Both the position numbers and the translations under genes were made by a program. Below, piece by piece: positions 17,358 to 26,622 of a stretch of DNA of 64,000 nucleotides; position 1 is the stretch's first letter, and each line of letters begins with the position of its first letter. The notes beneath the pieces are model-generated. The model was not told where the DNA came from. It worked only from the letters and a program-made list of their open reading frames with translations, and made no database searches. Source of the stretch: an uncultured bacterium (GTDB lineage: Bacteria; Bacillota; Clostridia; Lachnospirales; Lachnospiraceae); NCBI GenBank assembly GCA_905215405.1, contig CAJMQE010000005.1:1-64000 (forward strand). The letters are read 5' to 3'.

Positions 17358-19115
17358 TTACAGATTACATACTGTTATATCTTTTTTAACACATGAAATA
17401 TATTTTGTTTTACATAATTCATCATTTACGAGATCTGATCCGTTATATAATTCTGTATTTCCATCTGCATAGACCGCCAATCGATAATTATCTTCAAAGA
17501 TAAAATATTCAAATGCCTGCAACTCTCTATCATATCCGTATTTATGATAAATGTAACAAAAATCCGGATTGTAGATCTGCGAGCGTTGCACCTTAATATA
17601 AGGTTTCTGCGTATGCACGTATTTTTGGTGGTTCATTAAACTAATTATTATTTTATTTAATTCCATTAATGAAATTAAGCTATCATTCTCTCCATTTTTT
17701 GTTTTTGGAGATTTAATCGCTATAGGAATCTGTATCAGATCATCATGATATGTAAATTTAGTTCTATCAAGATCTTCCAGTTTATCTGAAGGTCCCATTA
17801 AAATGTTACCATGATCCGCATAGAGGACCATGCTGCATGATATCTGACTTAACAGAGGTGTCAGCACATCATTTAAATACATAAGTGCATCCCCTTGCTG
17901 TGTTACATAGTCTGTTCTTAATTTTCCGCCTTTTGTCTCTATAAAATCGAACATAATGCTGCTTCCATCTGCTACGATTGGCCCTTTTGTATAAGGATTC
18001 GGATATGAATAGTGACTTTCAAATACGATATGTACATAAAAGAGTCCATTTTTCGTACTATTTGCATCTAACATAAAATCCCACATTTTTTCAGTTGCTG
18101 TCTGTGAGCTGCCACTTCTGATAATTTGATCCGTATCCACATAGAAATCCGAATCTGTATAAAAGAAAATATTACGTTTCTGCTTCAACGCTTCAGCAAC
18201 AAAAGAACAATTCTGTTCTGGAATCTGACTTGCATCATAATACTTCGTCTTCAGGTTATTATTCTCACTATATACCGGTATAAGGCTTTCATAAGTCGAT
18301 GTTGAAGATGAATATGCATTCGTATAAAATAATGTATTATCATGCATCCAATTCATAACATCCGGTAATTTTCTACCAATTAGATCTTTTCTTCTCAATC
18401 CATCTATACATAACATTAAGACATTATTGTCATTAATTGTTTTCATCATTTTTATTTGCAGATCATATATTTCCTGAATTTCATTCAACAGGGTCTTATC
18501 TTCCTGTTTATGTGATTCATCCACAAGCTTTTCCGCATATTTAACTACGGATCTAAAATCCTTTATTATTACATATTCCGCAATAATTTTACGAATCAAG
18601 GTATCTATCTGTTTTTTATCATCTGTAGTCCTTAACGATCTTTGCAGCTGGTTTATTACTTTATACCTGCTATGTGGATGAGAAGATGAGAAATAACTGG
18701 AACGAAGTATAATTCCTTCATCCTCCAGTTTTTCATACAGATCAAGATATTTAATACCAGGCATACCTTTTAATTCTTTCTTTATCTCATCCTTGTACAC
18801 GTATGATGAAATGATCACTCCATCAATATCATTTTTTTCTAAATCTTCGGAACCAATAATATGAAAGCCAACATTTTCTGCATTTTTTTGCTTTTTATCA
18901 ACTATGAAATGAACCTTTTTTAATTCATTCATGAATTCCCCCATCAGCATCCTTGTGTGTTTACCCATACACCATATAGCAGGATTTTTACACTGACTGC
19001 AAAATTCATGTAATGAATTACGTATAACCTGATTCACTTTTCTATCATTTCCTGCATCTGTTATTTCTAACTTTTTCAATAATTGGTTATACTTACTACT
19101 TATATCTGAACTCAT
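17358..19115 (-). CDS. Sulfatase/LTA-synthase-superfamily enzyme with N-terminal Rossmann-like module
   Basis: This 585-residue protein pairs with a paralogue at 22393-24186. Residues 40-135 form a degenerate Rossmann-like module (IWCMGKHTRMLM, HFIVDKKQ, GVIISS). The catalytic region from 230 has MLCIDGLRRKDL, a likely nucleophile Thr in SSSTSTYESLIPVYS near 273, and LYADHGNI near 433. The arrangement recalls lipoteichoic-acid-synthase-like phosphotransferases, but no membrane helices are visible. The ATG has a poor ribosome-binding site. A good AGGAAAGG instead precedes a five-codon frame (MEFLI) whose TGA overlaps this ATG, which suggests coupled translation. It probably acts on a phospho-substituent of the glycan; this is inference. 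Confidence 0.7.
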   Translation of the reverse strand: MSSDISSKYNQLLKKLEITDAGNDRKVNQVIRNSLHEFCSQCKNPAIWCMGKHTRMLMGEFMNELKKVHFIVDKKQKNAENVGFHIIGSEDLEKNDIDGVIISSYVYKDEIKKELKGMPGIKYLDLYEKLEDEGIILRSSYFSSSHPHSRYKVINQLQRSLRTTDDKKQIDTLIRKIIAEYVIIKDFRSVVKYAEKLVDESHKQEDKTLLNEIQEIYDLQIKMMKTINDNNVLMLCIDGLRRKDLIGRKLPDVMNWMHDNTLFYTNAYSSSTSTYESLIPVYSENNNLKTKYYDASQIPEQNCSFVAEALKQKRNIFFYTDSDFYVDTDQIIRSGSSQTATEKMWDFMLDANSTKNGLFYVHIVFESHYSYPNPYTKGPIVADGSSIMFDFIETKGGKLRTDYVTQQGDALMYLNDVLTPLLSQISCSMVLYADHGNILMGPSDKLEDLDRTKFTYHDDLIQIPIAIKSPKTKNGENDSLISLMELNKIIISLMNHQKYVHTQKPYIKVQRSQIYNPDFCYIYHKYGYDRELQAFEYFIFEDNYRLAVYADGNTELYNGSDLVNDELCKTKYISCVKKDITVCNL

Positions 19116-19145
19116 ATTAAAAATTCCATTTTGACCTTTCCTTAA

Positions 19146-20309
19146 TCATTCTAAAACAGAAATTGGTTTCACCCACTTAACTATCTCTTGTGGGTAATTT
19201 TCCTCTGATAATTTCTTTTTTATTTCTAACGCTGCTGTCTCATTTAGCACTGCTACTAAAATAATGTCATAACGCATCTGTTTTATTTGTTCAATACCGC
19301 TTACATCAGCATACTCAAATTTATACTCTTTACTGTCCACCCAGCCAGCAATATGACACTGACTATATTTACTAATCTGCTGATAGTAATCCTGTCCGAC
19401 CCTTCCAGCACCATATATAATGATTTTTTTACCAAATAAAGACTCTATATCCGGATACTTGTATCTTGGAATATAGATATTATTTATCTGCGCAAGTGTA
19501 CGCAGTAGAAGAGAGCTAAACCTCTTTTCCAAATCACCGCTCATCAATTGTATCATATTGAATTCCGTAAATAGATCGGTCAGACAATGATGTAGTCCAT
19601 ATTGATCTTCTATTCTGTTGAAAGAGACTTTTTTTGTGATGGAATCTGCCCTCATTCTATAATGATAATATGCACTAGGAATAATCCCAAATCTATCACA
19701 TTTCATAATACATCTACTTACCGAAATCAAATCTTCTCCATAACTCTGTGCATCTGGAACCATACTATATTCCTCAGTGATCAGAGACTTCTTGAACAGT
19801 TTTGACCATATGCAGGGACTCATTTCAACTGTGCTTTCCAGCTTCATTAAACTCTTACACATTTCAAGCTGTTCACTTCTGGAGTTTATAATCCTTAGCT
19901 GCTGATCAGAAACACCAATTACTTTTTCTTCATCATTCTTATAATAACCCGAGTGAATAAAATCCAGATCGTGCTCTATCATGTTGCGCAATAACTCTTC
20001 GTACATTTGGCAGTCAATATAGTCGTCACCATCTACAAACCCTATGTACTGACCATTTGCATTTTTTAATCCTGCTTTTCTTGCAGCTACGAGTCCCTGA
20101 TTTTTTTGATGAATGACTTTAACTCTGCTATCTGCAACTGCATATTTATCACACAAAGCACCAGAATCATCATATGATCCATCATCTACCAGAATAATTT
20201 CCAGATGATCATAAGTCTGTGAAAGAACACTCTCCACACACTCTGTAATATACTGCTCAATATTATAAACGGGTATAATTACACTTATTAAAGGATTTGA
20301 ACCATTCAT
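19146..20309 (-). CDS. GT2 glycosyltransferase with C-terminal Rossmann-like module
   Basis: This 387-residue enzyme has a GT-A domain (ISVIIPVYNIEQYI, VDDGSYDDSG, GLVAARKAGL and the metal site DGDD near 97). The final 85 or so residues carry the Rossmann-like module KIIIYGAGRVGQDYYQ with WVDSKEY. ATG 20309 is chosen because GTGAGGT lies at ribosome-binding distance; the GTG four codons upstream is itself part of that site. It starts 17 bases after the upstream GT4 stop. It is a probable flagellin-glycan glycosyltransferase, with unknown sugar. Confidence 0.75.
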   Translation of the reverse strand: MNGSNPLISVIIPVYNIEQYITECVESVLSQTYDHLEIILVDDGSYDDSGALCDKYAVADSRVKVIHQKNQGLVAARKAGLKNANGQYIGFVDGDDYIDCQMYEELLRNMIEHDLDFIHSGYYKNDEEKVIGVSDQQLRIINSRSEQLEMCKSLMKLESTVEMSPCIWSKLFKKSLITEEYSMVPDAQSYGEDLISVSRCIMKCDRFGIIPSAYYHYRMRADSITKKVSFNRIEDQYGLHHCLTDLFTEFNMIQLMSGDLEKRFSSLLLRTLAQINNIYIPRYKYPDIESLFGKKIIIYGAGRVGQDYYQQISKYSQCHIAGWVDSKEYKFEYADVSGIEQIKQMRYDIILVAVLNETAALEIKKKLSEENYPQEIVKWVKPISVLE

Positions 20310-20326
20310 GCCATACCTCACTTCTT

Positions 20327-21430
20327 CTATTCCTTTTCCAGAACCTCATCAAAAAGAGCTTCTATCTGTCGGATATATTCCTTTAATTCGAATCTTTTAA
20401 TTGATTCTTGGCATTCCTGTTTTGCTTTCTCTTTGCTTCCTGCTATCATTGCAAGAATCTCATTTGCAGCCTGTTCATTTGTCTCAACAGTTTTACCACA
20501 ACGCTGATCATTTGCAAGAATACGGGAGCCTCCAATTATCGAAGAGACAAATGGTTTATCCAGTGCTACCGATTCCAACAATGCCATTGGAAACCCCTCT
20601 GACTTTGAAAACATTCCACAAACATCACACTGAGCCATAATCGGAAAAGGATTTTCGTAGTATCCCAATAGATGTACATGTTCACTCAGATTCATTTTCA
20701 AAGCGTTCTCCCTAACTTCCTTATCCAGTGCTCCATATCCGAGATAGTATAAATGCGCATTTGCGTTGCTTTTATGCACTTTTTCAAATATCTCTAATAA
20801 TCGTAATGGATTTTTATTTTTATCTAAACGTCCAATTGAGAGTACTGCGGGATGCTGCAGTTTAATATCCGTTGTTTCTTCTGCACGTTTTCTTACGAAA
20901 TCAACATCAATTCCATTATAAATGATTCTTAACTTATTTTTATGCTCTGGAAACAGGTCCAACAGCGACTGTGTTGTAATATCACTAATTGCAACAATGC
21001 GATCTGCTTTTTTGAAAGCCAGACTTTGCAGCTGCCTTTCCTCTGTCTTCTCGTCACTAGCCAGATCATAGACATCTCCATGAATCCATGAAATACATTT
21101 CTTATTTGGAGGTAATAGAAATGAAGGCTTCAGATAATTAAACGAAACATAAAGGTCGTAATCCTGTGGAATATACTTTTCAATCACTTTATCCCACTCA
21201 TGATAAACATAGTACATTTTTGCTTTTCTTTCCGGATCGTCTGCTTTTACATAATACGGATAAATTTTGATATTATCATTCACCGGTTCTTTTTTAATTG
21301 TATCATGGATAATTTCCATAATTCCGATCTGGTATTTGCTGTCATCCAGATTATTGACTATTCTTGTCAGTAATGCTTCAGCACCACCACCCTTAGAAAA
21401 ACAATTAATAATGAATAGTACTTTTTTCAT
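20327..21430 (-). CDS. GT4-type glycosyltransferase
   Basis: The 367-residue protein is a typical GT-B family 4 enzyme. It shows FIINCFSKGGGAEALLTRI at the N-terminus, IVAISDITTQSLLD, IYNGIDVDFV, a SIGRLDKNKNP hinge near residue 200, and the donor-site EGFPMALLESVALDKP near 285. It is soluble with no membrane segment. It is probably a retaining sugar transferase acting on the same glycan as its neighbours. The ATG follows AAGGAG, and spacing on both sides is short, consistent with one transcript. Confidence 0.85.
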   Translation of the reverse strand: MKKVLFIINCFSKGGGAEALLTRIVNNLDDSKYQIGIMEIIHDTIKKEPVNDNIKIYPYYVKADDPERKAKMYYVYHEWDKVIEKYIPQDYDLYVSFNYLKPSFLLPPNKKCISWIHGDVYDLASDEKTEERQLQSLAFKKADRIVAISDITTQSLLDLFPEHKNKLRIIYNGIDVDFVRKRAEETTDIKLQHPAVLSIGRLDKNKNPLRLLEIFEKVHKSNANAHLYYLGYGALDKEVRENALKMNLSEHVHLLGYYENPFPIMAQCDVCGMFSKSEGFPMALLESVALDKPFVSSIIGGSRILANDQRCGKTVETNEQAANEILAMIAGSKEKAKQECQESIKRFELKEYIRQIEALFDEVLEKE

Positions 21431-21461
21431 TGGCTTTTCTCCTTACGACCATCTTTTGACT

Positions 21462-22349
21462 CTACATTTTGATTAATGCAATACTGCAGTTATCTCCAAT
21501 TGTAATCTTTGGAATTTTCTTTCCGATTTCTTTTTCAAATTCAGCAAGTGCATCCTGTACACCTGGCAGTTCCGGATGAAAATAGTCATGTAAAAGGATC
21601 ACGCCACCCTCTTCCATTTTGTTCCAGAAGAACTGCATACCGGATAACATTGGCTGATATAGATCCATGTCCAGGTTAACAAAACAGAACTTATCATCTA
21701 CTCCAGCAGCACTTTCCGGGAAAAATCCCACATGAAGTTCCAGCTGTTTCGGATATGGCATTCTTTTTACGACTACGTCCATAATATCTTCTTTAGTCTC
21801 ATTTTTGAAAGGATTGCTGTTGAATTCACTGCCCTCATATTCGCTGTACTTCTTTTCATAATCCATATCAGACTGTGAAAATCCTTCGAACGAATCAAAA
21901 AGATATAATTTTCTGTCAGGGAAAAATTCATTGATGAACATTGCCGTTTCTCCACGATACACACCGCATTCCGCAACATTTCCCTGTATCTTATTTTCAT
22001 TGATATAGAATGCATAATCCTTGATCCAGTTTCTTCTTACATCCATAAAAACATTCCGGTATTCTGATGTGAGCTGTAAAATATCGATCTTCTTTTCTTC
22101 TATCCCCATATCGACTAACTGTTTCTTTACTGCTTTAAACGCATGTACCCGTCTCGTAGATATAAAAATACAGTCATATGTATAAGCGGACAGTTCCTCT
22201 GGAGAAATGACAGGACAGCCATATAAACGCTCTCCCCATTTACTGCTGTCGTTATCGCAGAATGCAAGGATCTCTACTCCGTAATACTCTGTTAATCCTT
22301 TATATGCTTTCTTTCCATATTCTCCTGCTCCAAAAATAATACCTTTCAT
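21462..22349 (-). CDS. TylF/macrocin-type O-methyltransferase with N-terminal Rossmann-like module
   Basis: This 295-residue protein begins with the Rossmann-like module (GIIFGAGEYGKKAY, FCDNDSSKWG). From about residue 115 a class I SAM methyltransferase of the TylF family follows: VAECGVYRGETAMFI, LYLFDSFEGF, NLDMDLYQPM near 228 and LLHDYFHPELPGV. TylF enzymes methylate sugar hydroxyls using a metal ion bound by Asp residues such as those in DMDLY and HDYF. An O-methylated sugar in the flagellin glycan is the simplest role. The ATG at 22349 follows GGAAGAG; a longer TTG start at 22361 is less likely. Confidence 0.75.
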   Translation of the reverse strand: MKGIIFGAGEYGKKAYKGLTEYYGVEILAFCDNDSSKWGERLYGCPVISPEELSAYTYDCIFISTRRVHAFKAVKKQLVDMGIEEKKIDILQLTSEYRNVFMDVRRNWIKDYAFYINENKIQGNVAECGVYRGETAMFINEFFPDRKLYLFDSFEGFSQSDMDYEKKYSEYEGSEFNSNPFKNETKEDIMDVVVKRMPYPKQLELHVGFFPESAAGVDDKFCFVNLDMDLYQPMLSGMQFFWNKMEEGGVILLHDYFHPELPGVQDALAEFEKEIGKKIPKITIGDNCSIALIKM

Positions 22350-22392
22350 ACTCTCTTCCAACCCTTCTTTTATTATTCATGATTTCTGATAC

Positions 22393-24186
22393 TTAAATAT
22401 TTTGTTCCGGCAGTTTTACCATACTCTGATCACATACCGTCAGATCTGCTCTGACCTGTTCAAACATGCTCTGTGCCAATGCATTCTTTTCACAGATCTC
22501 GTCCGTTTGCGTATTGACCAGTTCTACTTCTCCATTTGAAAATATAACAAGTTTATATCCGTTTGAAAATATAAATGCTTCAAATGCCAACAGACATGAC
22601 TCATATCCAACCAGCTTGTACAAGTATTCAAAATCCGGATTATACAGCTGGGAACGAGCAACTTTCACGTAGTCTCTTCTCTCAGGTGAAAATGGCTTTC
22701 CGTCCATAAATCCTGTAATAATTTCATTTAAAGACATCAGTGAGATCAACTGGTTATTTTTTTCTGCCTTTACCTGTGGAGACCAGATGACAAACGGAAT
22801 CCGGATCCATTCTTCTGCGCAGGTATATTTCATTTCCGGTACATCCTGCAATCTACAATCTTTATCCAGTATCAGATTTCCATGGTCTGCATAAAATAAC
22901 ATGTTACACTGAAGTTTTGAGATAATTGGTGTTACAACGTCATCCAGATAATGCAGGGCATCCTGATGCTGTCTGTCGAAATCTGTTCTGAGCTTTCCCC
23001 CTTTTTGTGGAAGGAACTCAAACAGCATGGCTGTTCCCTCTGAAATCAATTTTTCCTCTGTGTATGGATTAGAAAAGGTAAAATGACTCTCATAGAGAAT
23101 ATGCATGTAAAATAACCCATTTTTCTCCTCACATGCATCCATAATAAAATTCCATAACTTTTCGCATACCGTTTGAAATGCTCCACTATACACAATATCG
23201 GCACTATCGACAAAAGTATCCATGTCCGTATAGAAATAGATTTTTCTGTTCTGCTGCTTTGCCTTTTGAACAAATCGGCTTTCTTCCTCTGATAACCGGT
23301 TCTTATTGTAATACTTTGTTCTCAGATCCTGATTTTCACTATAGACAGGAATCAGACTCTCAAAAGTAGATGTGGAAAAAGAGTATGCATTCTCAAACGA
23401 TAATGCATGCTGGTCAAATGTTTCCGACAGCTTATGCATGGAATCTGATAAATCCTGTCTTCTAAGTCCATCCATACAAAACATCACGACGTTGTTCTGT
23501 GCAATCTGCGATGCTGCCTGCTGCTCTAATTCATAAAGTTCTCTAAGATCTTCTATCAGCTGCTTTGTCTTTTCTGAATCTTCTATACGCAGCAGTTCTT
23601 GTGCTTTTTTGATCGCAGTTCTGAAATCCTTGATCTGCATAAAATGAGAGATCAGCTGCAGATAGGCTTCTTTTTTTTCTTCTGTATCCTGCATTTCTGC
23701 AATCTCACGTTGCAGTGTGTTGATTGTATGATAGTGATGATATGGATGATTGTGATAGTAGTAATCCGCTTGAAGATCAATCCCATTTTCATTGAACTTC
23801 TCATAAATATCCAGATAAGCAATCTGAGGGTGTTCTTTCTTGAGACGCTCCCTAATATCTTTTCTGAACTTAAAAGAGGAAATGATGACTGCATCGATAT
23901 CATTTTGTTCCATTTCCTCATCCCTGATATTCATAAATCCACTGTTATTTGCTTCATTACTAAAATTATCAACGATCACTTTTACATTTTTTAATTCATA
24001 CATAAAATCTGCCATGAGCATTCTTGTATGACCGCCATTACAATAAATTGCAGGCTTTTTTTTATCAGCTAAAAACTCTTTTAAAGACTCCTTGATAATC
24101 GAATTGATATTTCCTGCTTCAATTGGTTTCTCAAAGTTATATTTTTCAAATAAGTTTTCATACTTTTGTCTTAAAAGATCTCTCAT
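22393..24186 (-). CDS. Sulfatase/LTA-synthase-superfamily enzyme with N-terminal Rossmann-like module
   Basis: This 597-residue protein is the paralogue of the protein at 17358-19115, with the same order. The degenerate Rossmann-like module contains IYCNGGHTRMLM and VIVDNFS. A helical linker follows, then a catalytic domain with MFCMDGLRRQDL, nucleophile-region FSTSTFESLIPVYS near 274 and FYADHGNLIL near 435. MCMDG and the DHG pair supply metal ligands in this superfamily. No membrane segment is seen. Two A8 runs (coding strand, around 23671-23678 and 24056-24063) are possible slippage sites. The start overlaps the upstream GT2 stop as ATGA. Confidence 0.7.
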   Translation of the reverse strand: MRDLLRQKYENLFEKYNFEKPIEAGNINSIIKESLKEFLADKKKPAIYCNGGHTRMLMADFMYELKNVKVIVDNFSNEANNSGFMNIRDEEMEQNDIDAVIISSFKFRKDIRERLKKEHPQIAYLDIYEKFNENGIDLQADYYYHNHPYHHYHTINTLQREIAEMQDTEEKKEAYLQLISHFMQIKDFRTAIKKAQELLRIEDSEKTKQLIEDLRELYELEQQAASQIAQNNVVMFCMDGLRRQDLSDSMHKLSETFDQHALSFENAYSFSTSTFESLIPVYSENQDLRTKYYNKNRLSEEESRFVQKAKQQNRKIYFYTDMDTFVDSADIVYSGAFQTVCEKLWNFIMDACEEKNGLFYMHILYESHFTFSNPYTEEKLISEGTAMLFEFLPQKGGKLRTDFDRQHQDALHYLDDVVTPIISKLQCNMLFYADHGNLILDKDCRLQDVPEMKYTCAEEWIRIPFVIWSPQVKAEKNNQLISLMSLNEIITGFMDGKPFSPERRDYVKVARSQLYNPDFEYLYKLVGYESCLLAFEAFIFSNGYKLVIFSNGEVELVNTQTDEICEKNALAQSMFEQVRADLTVCDQSMVKLPEQNI

Positions 24187-25796
24187 ATCTCAATCTCCGT
24201 CTCTATCTTCTTCGCAATTTGTCTGTTGACGATTTCATTCAGGTGTGATGGAAGCACTCCATACTCATACGCTTTATCTGTAAAATAGTACTCACAGTCG
24301 GATGCCTCAACAACTCTGCAAGAAGGACAATTTTCCACAAAAAATGTATAGTACTCCTTTAATATCACATTCATGCCCTGTATCTCTGCAATCGTTTCAT
24401 AATTTTCACTACCATGAATATCGCCATATTTCTCACAAAGGTAATTTTTAACAAGCACAATTGTCACATTCGGGAAATCGTTTCTCATGATCTCAATGAA
24501 CTTCAGGCAACTCTGTTTCCACAATTCCATACATTCCTGACTTGTTCTTGACAAAAGTTTTGTATCCTTAAGCTGGTTCTCGCACCCATCATAAGCATCA
24601 CTCTTTGTCAGATAGCCATCGCGATATGCAAGTATATCAAATCTTTCTTCTATCAGATCCAGAAATAAGAAATGTGGCTGTTCTTCCTTCATAACACTCC
24701 AGAACGCATGATTCATTTCTCTGTTCAGCATGATTTGACGGTATTTATTCTGATGTTTTAACTCTATCTGTTCACTGACCGGGTTTACAATACTGATCAG
24801 GCTGCTGAAATTAAATCTTCCATATGGATTATGAAGATTGTTCATATGCCATAGGACACGATTCAGATTATATCCACCCAGATTTACATAGCTCTCGTTC
24901 CAGCTTCCCGGAAAACGCTCTGCAATATAATCACGATATTTCCCCATGAGCTCTTTAAAGTCCTGTCTGTCCCATCTGTAAAAAAATCCTGCCAGTAAGT
25001 CTGACATTTTTACCTTAACAATTTCAGGGAGCAACGCTTCATATTGTTTGTCAATACCGCATCTTTTAAATCCATCCAGCAAATAATCAAACGCTTCCAG
25101 TCCAACTGCAACTTTAGCATTCTTTGCCGTACGTGGAGTGGAAGAAAGAGAACCTTTTCTAAAACGTCTATAATAATAAAGTGCTTCCTTTACATTGACC
25201 ACTTTATTGCTCTTTGCCAGTAAAAGTGCATATATCGCTCTTGCCTCACTATGACAATCAGGAAATGTGATCTGGTTCCTGACCAGAAGATCTTTTGCGA
25301 ACATACATTTCCATATGGCCGTATATCCGTATTTCATATGTTCTTCCAATGTATACGATCTGCCCATAATTCCCGAGCAAACACGATAAGTCATCTTTCC
25401 TGTATCATTATTGACACGATACACATCACATTCGACCATCTCAGCATTTTCAGAGATCGCTTTTTGATACATATGTAAAAGGAAATTTTCATCCAGCCAG
25501 TCATCCGCATCCAAAAACACCAGATATTCCCCTTTTGCATTGATGATACCCGTATTTCGGGCAACCGATGGCCCTTCATTATCTTTTGTTATGACCCTGA
25601 TTCTGTTATCTTTCTGTGCCCAGTTTTCGCACTTATGTTTTGAGTTATCTGTAGAACCATCATTTACAAGAATAACCTCAAAATCGCAAAATGTCTGTTT
25701 CACAACTGATTCCATACAATGATCGATCCAGTCTTCTACATTGTACACAGGTACGATAATACTGACTGGAATACTTTCTATGCTCTCACTCTTCAT
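24183..25796 (-). CDS. GT2 glycosyltransferase fused to a DUF6270/SGNH-like domain
   Basis: The 537-residue protein has an N-terminal GT-A domain (VSIIVPVYNVEDWI, VNDGSTDNS, EGPSVARNTGI and LDADDW near 97). The C-terminal 200 residues contain FLFLDLIEERFDILAYRDGYLTKS and end with an SGNH-like HLNEIVNRQIAKKI, resembling DUF6270. The second domain may be an esterase or acyltransferase-like hydrolase acting on the sugar just added, but the classic GDS motif is not obvious. It overlaps both neighbours, by 11 bases with the gene upstream and 4 bases downstream, so translation is coupled. Confidence 0.65.
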   Translation of the reverse strand: MKSESIESIPVSIIVPVYNVEDWIDHCMESVVKQTFCDFEVILVNDGSTDNSKHKCENWAQKDNRIRVITKDNEGPSVARNTGIINAKGEYLVFLDADDWLDENFLLHMYQKAISENAEMVECDVYRVNNDTGKMTYRVCSGIMGRSYTLEEHMKYGYTAIWKCMFAKDLLVRNQITFPDCHSEARAIYALLLAKSNKVVNVKEALYYYRRFRKGSLSSTPRTAKNAKVAVGLEAFDYLLDGFKRCGIDKQYEALLPEIVKVKMSDLLAGFFYRWDRQDFKELMGKYRDYIAERFPGSWNESYVNLGGYNLNRVLWHMNNLHNPYGRFNFSSLISIVNPVSEQIELKHQNKYRQIMLNREMNHAFWSVMKEEQPHFLFLDLIEERFDILAYRDGYLTKSDAYDGCENQLKDTKLLSRTSQECMELWKQSCLKFIEIMRNDFPNVTIVLVKNYLCEKYGDIHGSENYETIAEIQGMNVILKEYYTFFVENCPSCRVVEASDCEYYFTDKAYEYGVLPSHLNEIVNRQIAKKIETEIEI

Positions 25797-26622
25797 ACAT
25801 GTTTTCCATCCATATTTTTTTTCTGATCTGTTCCAGTTCTTCTATCTCATTTTCATAAAATCCACCCTGCAGCAACGTCTGTTCTGTCAGCATTGCTGCA
25901 TCACCATGAAGTTCCGTAACACTGATTGTACTTTTATAAATATCACAGTAAACTTCCGATTGTCTGAAATAGCATGCCGCTGCAATTCTGTGATTTCCAT
26001 CTATAATTTCATCATTGGTATTAATCGATATTTTAAAATTGGAGTTGTATCCGTTATTCTTCCAGTTCTCGATCATCGCACAGAACTTTTCCAGCCGCTG
26101 TTCAGCAGTTTTTCTACTACTATGAAGCTGCTGCGCCCTGATGTAAAAATCATAACCGATTGCATTGTATCCGAAATGCTCTTCTATTGCCAGGTACCGG
26201 ACTGCGATTCTGTAATCCGATCTGCAGGACTTCAGAATCCTTGATAAGCTCACTTTTTCATTCACTCTGACCGGATCTCCAAGTAGAAGATCATATATAT
26301 ATGGATAAATCCAGACTGTATTCTGTATTCCTTTATCCTTAAGCAAATCTATAATCTGATCTTTTATTGCCTGGTGTACACAGATACAAATTATCTCTTC
26401 TTTCGTAATGCTCAACTCTTCTACACTTCTGACCGGAATCCCCTGAATGAATTGTTCTTTAGAAACAGCTCCTGTAACAACGATCTGAGATACCTGCCTA
26501 TCCAGCTGCCTGTCTGCTAATGCAAGGAGAAATTTTTTGGCTACATGCCCAGCTCCATAGATAATAATTTTTCTATCTGCAAGCATTTGTAATAGCTCAT
26601 TTGCACTATGACACTCAATCAT
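25786..26622 (-). CDS. Rossmann-like module fused to a ParB/sulfiredoxin-like domain
   Basis: This 278-residue protein has an N-terminal Rossmann-like module (IIIYGAGHVAKKFLLAL, residues 18-110), as on its neighbours. The C-terminal half includes TNDEIIDGNHRIAAACYF near residue 205. That resembles the DGNHRxxA motif of the ParB/Srx nucleotide-binding fold, a fold now known in ParB CTPases and some kinases. A nucleotide-dependent role such as sugar or amino-acid phosphorylation is possible. I do not recognise the whole protein. It overlaps licD by 8 bases upstream and the GT2 gene by 11 bases downstream. Confidence 0.55.
   Translation of the reverse strand: MIECHSANELLQMLADRKIIIYGAGHVAKKFLLALADRQLDRQVSQIVVTGAVSKEQFIQGIPVRSVEELSITKEEIICICVHQAIKDQIIDLLKDKGIQNTVWIYPYIYDLLLGDPVRVNEKVSLSRILKSCRSDYRIAVRYLAIEEHFGYNAIGYDFYIRAQQLHSSRKTAEQRLEKFCAMIENWKNNGYNSNFKISINTNDEIIDGNHRIAAACYFRQSEVYCDIYKSTISVTELHGDAAMLTEQTLLQGGFYENEIEELEQIRKKIWMENMYEE

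Noticed and set aside
23599..23994. A 131-codon open frame on the plus strand
   Set aside because: It is antisense to the phosphatase-family gene and Phe/Cys/Ile-rich, with no start signal.
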